64,000 nt of DNA, from positions 9,763,828 through 9,827,827 of the forward strand of contig JAJLRJ010000007.1 in assembly GCA_024195265.1 (NCBI GenBank), given 5' to 3'. Below the pieces are notes generated by a model. The model ran no database searches, was not told the DNA's origin, and saw only the letters and a list, made by a program, of their open reading frames with translations. The DNA is from Dendrophyllia cribrosa. Taxonomy: Eukaryota > Cnidaria > Anthozoa > Scleractinia > Dendrophylliidae. Of this stretch, positions 1 through 11,100 are shown piece after piece (the first letter of the stretch is position 1; each line of letters starts with the position of its first letter). A program made the translations under genes and the position numbers.

Positions 1-172
1 AAATTTGAGATTTTTTGGTAGACGGTCTTCCAAATGGCCGCCCCTATTGTTTTTTTTTTCAGGGGCTCATTTCCGCCAGAAATTCCTTCGAACGCGTCTC
101 CATAATCTGTGATTACTGCTAGTTTTGACCTAAAACAATATTCTCCTCTATCTATCTATCCTCACTTTATAG

Positions 173-3100
173 ACACTTCTTACGGCTATGGACAAAGGGA
201 CTGATACCAGTCGACTAACCAAGGAAGAAACAGTTCAGTTACTCGCTGAGAAGCATGGAAAATTTATCGACAAGCTTCGGAAGGTTAAGGTGTGTAATTA
301 TGTGACATGCGCAGGGGCGTAGCGGGGGGGGGGGGGGGGAGGGGTAAGTGTCAGTAAGTGCCCCGGGTGTAACACAGTGTGACGCCCCTTTTCAAAAATC
401 CTAGCTACGCCCCTGATGTGTGTGGCATGACGTGACGTGACAGGACTGGGGATGTAACTTTGTTGTGGGTTAGTATTCCATGTATGAGCCCATGATATGT
501 CCTGAGATACATATTATAATATTAGACCTTGTTGTGCGTCACAAAACCTCTGTGATGTGAAAAGAACGTCAGTCATTTCAGTTGTAACGGACACCTTGGA
601 CACTCTGTACTTCACTTGATTTGTTTGGTGGTACTGATTAATTGTGAATTGTTTGTGATTTGAATTGAGTCGTTGTCATTTCAGACCGCGTCATTCCTGG
701 GTCCCATGGCTCAACTGTGCCACAGGTACTCCAACCTGGCTCACACAGTGTGGGTAGACCTGTTCCCTCAGCTGTGGAATCTGCTGACGGACAAACAACA
801 ACAGGTATGTCATTAGATTAGCACTTTTCCAATTAACATCCCACATCCCGCCAAGCGCGGGAAAACGCGTCACGATTGCTTTTGGTTTCACTTCTGATTG
901 GTTGAGACAGTGGCGCGAGATTTTTTAGCCAATAGCAAAGCGTGGCAATGTAAAACCAAAGCAATCGCGAAATTACTTTCGATACTCAATTAAAAACCGC
1001 GCTTTTTTGCTTTTGTTTTTTTGCAGGTTCTCGCTGGTGAGATCAGTCCATTTATGTGTAGTGGAAGTCACTTAGTTCAAGTTGACACTTTCCCCAGTTC
1101 AGTTCACACGATTCTTGAAGGCGTTTCCAAGTGCAACCCCTCTGTTCCCATCCGGCCTTGCATCCTCAAGGTAAGGACCAGGGATTTACACTGAATTAAC
1201 GTATAGCTATATCTAGCCTTATTCAGCTATGTAGGGTGAAGTTTGTTGGGTGCATGCATTGTCGTTAAGTATTATAAAGCATGTTTGCTAAATTGGCTGG
1301 AACTTAAGGTTAAAAAATAGCAAGCATTGTTAAGAGAACAATCAGGTTTAGTGGCAAGTTAGCTTGATACATCTCTGGCCAATGGATGCATATGTCATGA
1401 ACTGTTCCTTCAATCTCCCCAGTGATAATTCTGATGGTCGCCTCTGGCTGTGGCTGTTGTTGTTCTTATTCACAAACATTAAATGTTTCTGGGTTGTTGT
1501 TTTTTCAGTATCTTGGTAAAACTCATAACTCATGGCATCGTTCAGGACTTATGCTTGAGGACTATGCCAGTCTGTGTGATGAGTATTCCAATCATCAGAT
1601 TTCACACCAGCAGCAACAAGTTATTGATTTCTCGCCATTTGAGGAAGACCCTTCTGAGATCAACCAACATGTACGTAAACAAACATCACATTTTCTCAGT
1701 TGTGCTTTCCCATTTGTATTTGTGTCTTTTAACATAATGTTTTACATCGTCTTTTTACTCTCCTTTTCACTCTCCTGGAATAAATAAAACCAAAAGCAAA
1801 CTAATTACTCTGGCCAATCACAACAGACGCAGCAATCTTATGAACCAATCAGAACTCAACGCAAATACATGTAGCCGGCGCCAAGCGCGGGAAAACGCGT
1901 GCGACCAGGTCACGATTGGTTTTGGTTTTACTTCTGATTGGTTGAAAAGGTGGCGCAAGGTTTTTTGGCCAATCACAAAGCGTAGCAATGCCAAACCAAA
2001 GCAATCGCGAAATTACTTTCGACACTCAATTTTAAACCGCTCAAACTTTAAATTTCACCATACCATTTGTTCTCAATAGGAGACCCTTGATGCGCTAGCC
2101 GAGATGTATTCACTGCTGAACGAGGAAGACATGTGGGCTGGCTTGTGGCAGCAGCGGTGTCGGTATCCAGAAACAGCTACTGCTATTGCTTATGAGACTC
2201 AGGGCTTTTATGAACAGGCTCAATCTGCGTATGAAATAGTAAGTTTTTAATTACGGGATTTTTTCCCCAGCAAACTTTGTGTATGTTTCACGAGGGTTTC
2301 AAGGAGATGTCTGCAAGATGCATGTTTTTTTTTTGTTTGTTTGTTTTTGTTTTTTTCTTTAAATGGCAATGTTATGGAGATATCTTTTACTTTTTGTCCA
2401 AACAGCACAAAATTTTAACTAAGTACCTTTACTCAAACGTGAAATTGCTCTTAGACCACCGAGACGAAAATATCGAGTGATTTTATTTATTTATTTGCCC
2501 AATATCAACAAGTTTACAGGAATTTACATTTGATCAATAGCATTCTTAACATTGAGCAGGAAGTTTCCTCGAAGAAATAACAAAGAATAATTAGTTTTTT
2601 GAGATTTTTCCGAGACACACGGGGAAAACTTAACAATACTGTCCAATTTCTTTCAAGTTGCAATCCATTTCCATCCTGGCCATCCTTAACCAAAGACAAT
2701 TAATGTTGGTTTCTGTGCAGTAGAAGATTATTTGTTAACAAAACTGGATCATTATTTCGAGTTCCCATTGATACAAATATGTTTTTTTAAGTGATACTGA
2801 AAATAGGCGACATTGCCGCTTTAACCATGCGATGCATGTTTTTTCATTTATCTGTAGGTGATGAGCAAAGCTCGTGACGAACATAACCGCGGTCCCGCCA
2901 ATCCACAGTTAAATTCAGAATACAATCTGTGGGAAGAACATTGGATCAGGTAATGATAGAAGACCTCTGAGTTTCCTTTCATGATACATGTTGAAGATAA
3001 AAGGTTTCCCACACAAAACGTATTTTAAGCATACATTCATTCAAACCAGAAGCTCATACGTGATAATCTTCTGATACAAACTTGTCAGAGACAAGAGAGT

Positions 3101-5150
3101 TCTGGGGGCATCACCCACTTCTTCCGAATGTGAGACTGGAAGGAAAGATTGCGTGACGAATCCCAAGCAAGTTTGGGTACTCTTGCTAGGCGAACACCTC
3201 ATATTAAGAATAACAGTTTTGTTTTAAAATTTATCATCTTTCTTTATTTATCAACAGTTTTGTTTGTTTCTTGTTTCAGTTGTTCCAAGGAACTCGGCCA
3301 GTGGGATTTATTAATGGAGTTTGGAAAAACCAAAAATCATGCAAATCCCTTTCTAGGTAAGTTAACTAAGTGCTTATTAACTTACTGTACTCGTTTAATG
3401 TACGTTTTATTGATTGTTGTAAGTAATCACGTTGGCCAATCACAACAGACGCAAACATTCCAATTAACCAGTCAGAATTCTTAGTAAATGCATGTAGCCG
3501 GCGCCAAGCGCGGGAAAACACATGCAGGCAATTCACCATTGATTTCTTGACCGCCTGCCGCGAAATCAAGTTTGATCAACTGTAATCCACTTCAATCCTT
3601 CTAATCCTGCACATTATCCCCAAACTTCTTCTCTGTTTTGCTCTGTATAATCTTTTTATCCAATGTAGTTGTATATTTGATGCCATTTGGCAATAGAGCA
3701 GTTTTCAATTGAGTGTGGTAAAACCAAAACCAAAGTAATTACTCTGACCAATCACAGCAGTCGTAAACAATCCAGTGAACCATTCAGAGCTCGAAGCAAT
3801 TTCATGTCGGCAGCGCCAAGCGCGGGAAAACGCGTGCAAGCAAGTCACGATTGGTTTTGATTTTACTTCTGATTGGTCGAGAAATTGGCGCGAGATTTTT
3901 TAGCCAATCACAAAGCGTAGCAATGCAAAACCAAAGCAATTGTGTAATTACTTTCGACACTCAATTGAAAACTGCTCTATAACAAGGTCATCAGGCAAGC
4001 AAATGTCGATAATTATTTCGGCAGGACACTGACTCTTTCAAGGGTTACATGATAATGTTTGCCAATTTCTACTAGGTATAACTTGTCTGCGTTTTACTGT
4101 TCTCACACGCTGAATGCCATTTGACTGCCGCACAAACCAACAGCACTTTATTCACAAAAACTGATTAACATGACAGGTACACTGTGTACATCGACTACTG
4201 ACCTCAAGGCTAACAAAACCAAAGCAATTAAAGAAGTAGGTCAACGCAGCCTGAACCTGTGACAAGCGCACAGACTGGCCAAGGGCTGGGTGGGTAGGTA
4301 AAGCTGTTGCTCGTATGACAAGAACAAGAAAACTTAGTCACGGGGCCTCGTGTGAAACCAGTTACCCGAACTCAGTCCCAACCCCCACTCAGTGTGTGAG
4401 AACCTTCATACAGTTTGCCTCTTTCGCAAGCTTAGCCGGTGAGAAAACAATTTCTAATAAAACTGATCGTTTTTCTTTACTGTTTAGTTCTTGAAAGCGC
4501 TTGGCGAGTCCCAGAATGGCAGTCAATGAAAGAAGCTCTTGCCCAGGTGATGCCTATGTGCTTTACTGCTCTCTGACTCAAAACGAAATTTATCTTTTTT
4601 GTTATGGTTTAATTTTAATCATGATATTTTTATCTCGTAGGTTGAAGTTAATTTCCCTGAATCAATAGCCTACAAGTTAAACTTATATCGCGGTTACATC
4701 GCGATTTGCCATCCAGACGAACAACATCTTAACATGGTAAGTGTTATATACATGTGGTACGTTTTTCTTGTCATGTAATCTTTTAAGAACTCTACCCCTA
4801 TATTCATAACACAGTGAAATCGCGGTAACATCGCGTTTATATCGCGCCGGTTTAATACATCGTGATTTGCCTTCCAGACGAACATCATTTTAACATGGTA
4901 GGTGTTACGTCTGGTGCGTTTTTCTGTCATGTAATCTTTAGAGATCCTTACCCCTATTTTCATAACACAGTAAAATCGCGGATACATCGCGATTTGCCAT
5001 CCAGACGAGCATTATTTTAACATGGTAAGTGTTACGTCTGGTGCGTTTTTTCTGTCATGTAATCTTTTGAGATCTGTACCCCTATTTTCATAACACAGTA
5101 AAAACTTATTTTAGAGTCAACTTGAAGCATTATACAACCTAGCTGTGAGA
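173..5150 (+). CDS. TRRAP: TRRAP exon block 1: helical repeats entering the FAT domain
   Basis: Ten exons encode helical-repeat sequence including LGKTHNSWHRSGLMLE, EEDMWAGLWQQRC and WEEHWIRCSKELGQWD, which match the TPR/HEAT-like helices of the PIKK FAT region. FAT helices wrap the kinase-like domain and form the scaffold surface. The last exon (5115-5150) is only 36 nt and is followed by the 5 kb transposon-filled intron. The 3' part of exon 4641-4736 and its donor have been tandemly copied into the next intron (see 4689-5100). Introns at 845-1006, 1786-2046 and 3418-3979 hold MITE copies. Confidence 0.93.
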
Positions 5151-8100
5151 GTAAGTTAAGTTAGGTCTGGCAGATCCCCGTCCAATCGAGGTTATTCAAC
5201 AAATTAAATGACTCCTCGGGATGGTTGTGCCTAAAGAATACCGTTCAGAAGGACGTCGGACACGTTATTAGGGACCTTAAGCATAGACGACGAGAACAGA
5301 GGACGAGGACGAACCGGAAGTCAGTTTGAACGAAAAGGTGATACTGCGCATGTCATGTTTTGTCTTCGCTGACGGCATTCGTCGTCCACCCAACGTCGAG
5401 AACGTGAGAAAAGCTGTTTTGGCGTCCTCTGCTGTACGTAAGTACTTGTCAAATATTTCTTCTCCTTTTACAGGTTTAATCGAGCAAAAGCCAATCAATC
5501 ATGGATTTAAATTTAGTATGCGAAAGTTTCTTTTTGTTTTTAGCTTTAACTTAAAGTAATTAGTCTCTGTAAAATTGTTTTGTAGGAGCTGCACAGTGTT
5601 ACAGGCATGGCGTGTCAAACTCCCGCGTCAGGGTAAGATCAAATTGAATGGTTCATGAGCTTCATTTCCTTGTGAAAAATAACAGTCGCTTCGAAACACT
5701 TAAATTACTGGGTCAGTCTATCTTTCAGCAGCGTTCCTCGAGAATAAAAGCAGAGCATCTGCAGTTTTAAATCTATAAGCTAAATATTTACTGACTCTAA
5801 TCAAGTTGAACTTTATGCAACAACAACAACATCCTTTATTTATGCACGATAAAAAGGTAAAGCAAAAACCTTGCTTGTGGGGTCGTGACACAGCTTGTGG
5901 CACGACACGACACATGACACGACACATGACACGGCTTGTGGGGTCGCTCGATCTGTCTGAATATATTTCCGAGTCATGATACTGATAAGGCTGTTTATAA
6001 TATACAGAGATTAATGCCAGAAACATAAAAGTCACGTCGTAAAAGCAAGCTGGAATTCCAAGAGACCTGTAGATCGCAGACTTGCAACATAGGTCCATAA
6101 TTTTAAATTTAGGGATTGCTTGTATAAACACAGGGATTCATCGATTGTCGATCTCATTAAATAATTATGTCCAGGAATATAGCTAAACTGCAATACAGAG
6201 CAGAGTTGTTTCAAGCCTGATTAACACTAATTTAAATTAAACTGTCATGGACAATGGTATGCTATTATTAAAGATATGATAAGCAGTTAATCCAGAATTA
6301 GTCTTACTTGAATCCAGCAGACCTGCTCAGAATTTTAACACAGTCGCACTTTTATTGTCTAGAAACAACTCTATGAAATGGACAGAGGAACATGATCTAA
6401 CCCTCTGTGGAGAAGTTCTACTCCAGGAGCCTTTCAAGCATCCCAAAAACAGCAAAGAAAGGGGTGAAATATGGGGGCAGATAGCTCTTAATCTTAACAG
6501 TCTTGCAAGTCCCAAATTCAAAGTGTCTAAAAGATCAGTGAGAGACAGACTAACCCTATTGCAGACTAAGTACAAGGAGAAAATAAGAGAAGAAGAAGGA
6601 GCATCAGGCATACACTGTGAGGAAACCCAGCTAGATGCAGCAGTTGAAGAGATTCTTGACAAAGAAAAGGCAGCTGATGTGGAAAGGAATGAGCAAGCTG
6701 GCACTCTCACCAAAAAAAACGAGAGTGAGAAGGCAAGTGCTGAGGAGGTTAGGCGCCGAGCTATGGAACGTCTAGGCAAAACCCAGAAAAGAAATGCAGA
6801 TTCAGAGGAAGGAAAACCCAGTAAAAGGGGGAAGAGAAGTAGTTCAGATGCTGTTGAATACCTCAAGGAGAAATTTGAGTTAGAAAGTAAACTGAGGATG
6901 GAGGAGATGGAGTTCAAGAAAAATGAACAGCAGATGTTGATGGATCAGCAGAGTCAAATGCAGAAACAGCAATTAGAAATGATGAAGATGGTACAACAAC
7001 AGAATCAGTCATTAATGGCTTTATTGGAAAAGGTTACATTCACAAAGTGACTTTCACTAATCTCAAGATTTTGGAAACTTGCCATTGTTTAATATGTTGC
7101 ATTTTAGGGGAAACCCCAACTTTGTTAAGCATTAATTTACTATTGCTAAGCTATTGAGCTATGTTGAAGTTTAGTTAACAAATGTTTTAGGCTATGTTTC
7201 TCCACATGATTTTGTGATCCAGGAAACTTGCTTCGTTATGCAGTACAAAAAAAATATGTCACTTTTTTACTTCTGGAAAGTATTTTTTTCTCCTCAAATA
7301 TACAGCCTTAAGCCTGATTCACACTTGCCACGTACTGATATATTGACTTGAAAAGAAGATCATTTTTGCCTTATGTCCATGTTGTTGTGTTGGTACTTTG
7401 TTCTAGATAGTGTGAACGTGGCATTAGTTTAACCCAGTATTAGTGTGTTAAAAACAAGCAGGTAAAATTAAACATGTTGAATTCTCAACTGATTGCTGTG
7501 ATTTTACTCAATGTACACAATGCCCAGCTCCCATGCTGGGGCGGATCTAGGGGGGGGGGGGGGGTTCGGGGGGTTCGGGGGGTTCGATCGAACCCCCTAA
7601 ATTAAAACAGCTAACGTCAAAAACTTGTAAAAATATAAAATAAATACAGAATGGCATTTTAACTTTAAAAAATGAGATATTAAAACGCGCTAACTTGGCC
7701 TCAGAATGACGGAAATCGCGTTTCCGAGGACTTGAAATTCTGCTAAAAACCTGGATCCGCCCCAGCCATGTCCACAATTTGGAAAATCAATGTTAAGATA
7801 TCATATGTTACAAAGTTATTAAGAAAAGTAGTCTTCTAAGGAAGGAGGTTCCAGTTGAAAAAAACTGGATGTCTGATTTCCATAGAGGCATGTGAGGGCA
7901 TTTCTAAGTAGGGCACTGACCACATACATTTTACCCACACTGCTAAGACCAATTTTTAAGTTCTTCTTAAAGTCCAAAAACTTGAAGTAGTTAGTGACAT
8001 CATTGAATAGCCACTCTACCGATTCTCTAACACTGCTCATTGACTGGTTGAAATCCATCATTTGAGGGGTCAAGGCTCTATTCCTAAAAGGGGCTTGAAT

Positions 8101-11100
8101 GTGTACCCTTAGAGGGTATGCTGGATCACCATAAATGCAGTATGGATTCCTTAAAGGAGAGTTTGCAAAAGCTTGAAGGTCATTAAGGAGTCTTGAGTCT
8201 GCCAGCATACCTGCATCATGCCTCCTTCCTTCTGAAAATAAGAAAAATATTCAAAACTTTTTTCATGAATGACATGAAAATTATTGAGAAAACAAATAAT
8301 TATTATAGCCATTTCTTTTTTTTTGTTTTGTTTTGTTTTATACAGACAACAATGAGTTATTAACAACAGTCCTTCTCAGCAAAATACACACATCCACGCA
8401 CGCACGCACGCACCACACGCATACACATGCGCATTTCTTACATTTTTTCACATTTCTTACCTACTGGGCCATATAGATGACCTATCAGACCATTGGGAAG
8501 GGCAACACACTGGAACTTTAAAGCATGTACTCTTTTGTGGCCGTTATAGACCGCTCTCTGATGTTCTGCAGGTCTGCAAATTGGACGAACCGTCCCGTCA
8601 ACAAATCCAAAACAATTGTCCAAGGCAGAACCCTGGGCAGCAATAGTGTCACTATACAGTTGCAGCAAGGGCTGAGAGAGAATTTGATGATTCCACTGAG
8701 TGATTCTGTGGCAGTGTGTGTCGTATATGTAGTCAAGCACTTGGTTGCTAATCATGCTTAACACTGGAACTGGCCTACCAAATCGTGGAATGATATCACT
8801 GAATCTGCAGGGGTAAGACAATCTTCTCAGAAGTATACAAAGCGCTTCCATTCCACTTGATATGGTTCTTTGGTAACACGTAAAGTAGTCTGGTATTTGA
8901 AAGACCTCGGCGAGAAGTGGAAGGTCTTGCTTCCTGAACCTGAACTCTGCCAAGCACTCTGCATCGTTTATATCGTCCAGAGAAAATCTTTCAAAATTCT
9001 CATAACAAAAGTCAGGATTTTTTGGCGCGTATTCTTCATACAACAACAACAGTTCTTCATCATCCAAAATACCATGAGCGTGACTAAAGAGAAAAAGTTC
9101 TTGAAGCTGGTGAAAAGAAACCATCTCAACGAAAAATCGGTTTACTGTGCTGTGGTTTTTTGTTTACGTTCACGTTCTCGTCGAGCGAAGCTTAAGTTTC
9201 GATTTTCCCGCCGTTTTCAAGCCGTGAACGGACCGTTCCGTCCCAGTCCTCACGCGTTTCTATTCGTCGTCGTCTTCCTCTTCGTCGTCTATGCTTAAGG
9301 TCCCTATTAAGACTTATATAACGTAATGTCGACACTTAGAATTTTATTTTTAAGTGTAAAAAAGAAAATCTAAAATCCCCCACTCAGGATTGAACCTGTG
9401 ATCTCAGCTAGGCTTAGGCTTAGATAGCCTACCGTACCACTGTACCACCTAGCTTCTCGGGTTGTTCAGGCCTAAATTTAACTATATAAACTGAAAGCTA
9501 ACCAGTTACTCCGTTATATAAGTTTCAATAAGGTGTCCGACGTCCTTCTGAACGGTATTCTTTAGGCTTAACCCCTCGGGATCGGCACTTAGCTACGGTC
9601 TCCGCAGTATGACATTAGTACGGTGACTCTCTGGATGGGCTGTAAGTCCATCGAAGCGCTAACCCAGCAGTTTCTAATATTTCGCTGGTACCTATTTACA
9701 CGCCAGGGTGAAAAGAGAAAGGTTACGAGCCCTGTACCACAAAGCCGTTTACTTTGCAGTGACGCTATTAAAATAATCATAAAATATCATGTGGAGCTTC
9801 TTTTGTAAGGACCACCCACAAAAGTGATGCACGCTAACATCTAGACATACATGACTCAGCGAGGTTTAGTTCATCGCGTTCGATTTAAGACTGTGCAGTA
9901 CATTGGGTCACTTTGCTAAAGGCCCGTCTGTGACCAGTATAAAGGTAAAGTCACATGCCACAGGAGGCATGCACGGCTCGAGCTTAACCCGGTTTTCGTA
10001 GCATAAAGCAGCTAGGAATATTGCTACTCCCACCTGGAGTACCCATTTATACACCTTGGATGGAGAGTGAAAACGTAGAGCAAAGTTGCTTGTCAAAGGA
10101 ACAATGCGACGGTAGAAACCAGGCCTCGAATCACCTCCGCGCTTCCACCACCAGTACACTTGGTTTTAACCGATTGTTCCTTTGCATCACAGGTGGACAA
10201 ACTTGTTGAACATTCCACGACTCAGGCCATTCGTCAGTGGAGACGACTACCGCCTGTTATTTCACAGCAACACATCCCTCTCTTACAGGTGAGCTTCAAA
10301 CCCTGTCACTACTGATCACAATTCGTGAAAAATTCCAAATTTGATGGTTGTAAAATACTGGAAAACAAACAACATCATAAGAAAGTACTGCTCAGTAGCT
10401 TTCATTTGAATGGTCACACTTTAGGATTTCATCCACACGCTCAAAAGTTAGAACCACCTTGTACAGCATAATAAACAGTACCACAGGAAAGTACTGCTCA
10501 ATAGCTTTCATTTGAATGGTCACACTTTAGGATTTCATCCACACGCTCAAAAGTTAGAACCACCTTGTACAGCATAATAAACAGTACCACAGGAAAGTAC
10601 TGCTCAATAGCTTTCATTTGAATGGTCACATTTTAGGATTTCATCCACACGCTCAAAAGTTAGAACCACCTTGTACAGCATAATAAACAGTACCACAGGA
10701 AAGTACTGCTCAATAGCTTTCATTTGAATGGTCACACTTTAGGATTTCATCCACACGCTCAAAAGTTAGAACCACCTTGTACAGCATAATAAACAGTACC
10801 ACAGGAAAGTACTGCTCAATAGCTTTCATTTGAATGGTCACACTTTAGGATTTCATCTACAGACGCAAAAGTTAGAACCACCTTGTACAGCATAATAAAC
10901 AGTACCACAGGAAAGTACTGCTCAAAAGCTTTGATTTGAATGGCCACACTACAGCATTTCATCCACAAACTGGAGAGATGGAACCACATTACACGGCTGT
11001 TCTTCGGGCCTTGCTTCTAGTTATGAGTTCTTTTGTTTTTTTTACTTTTATTTTTAATTTCAGGCAGCTCAGCAAATCATGGAATTACAAGAAGCTGCTC

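Larger units (their letters stand above)
5271..9304. mobile_element. Complete two-gene PIF/Harbinger-type DNA transposon
   Basis: Terminal repeats GGGACCTTAAGCATAGACGA (left) and its complement (right, ending 9304) bound 4034 bp. The flanks are TATTA on both sides; the family norm is a 3 bp TWA target, and the overlap with TIR bases leaves the exact duplication ambiguous. Inside are a Myb/SANT-like protein gene (+, 6373-7050) and a two-exon DDE transposase (-, 9124-7819), both open. This two-gene layout is typical of Harbinger. A 230 bp MITE (7535-7766) has inserted between the genes. The element sits in a TRRAP intron. Confidence 0.9.
5223..9573. mobile_element. MITE with ~60 bp TIRs and 9 bp TSD, interrupted by a Harbinger element
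   Basis: CCTCGGGAT occurs directly at 5214-5222 and 9574-9582, a perfect 9 bp target duplication. Inside, GGTTGTGCCTAAAGAATACC (left) mirrors the right end, and the TIR runs on through GTTCAGAAGGACGTCGGACAC to TTATATAACG. The left arm is cut at 5270 by the 4.03 kb Harbinger transposon and resumes at 9305. Without the insert the MITE is about 312 bp. The 9 bp TSD and long TIRs fit Mutator-like elements. The same family lies at 22428-22767. Confidence 0.88.

Noticed and set aside
1422..1787. Open frame spanning a TRRAP exon (1509-1670) and its flanks
   Set aside because: Only the exon part is homologous to TRRAP; the ends run through splice sites into intron sequence.
5277..5559. Open frames on both strands at the left end of the Harbinger element
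   Set aside because: They lie in TIR and subterminal DNA, show no recognisable domain, and are mirrored at the right end (9150-9298).
9375..9455. A genuine tRNA gene on the minus strand
   Set aside because: A- and B-box-like motifs are present, but the arms fold poorly and the sequence recurs inside a MITE, so it is called tRNA-like only.
10340..10985. CRISPR-like array
   Set aside because: The 106 bp units are contiguous with no unique spacers, and the genome is eukaryotic. The 31 bp array at 11461 is likewise spacerless.
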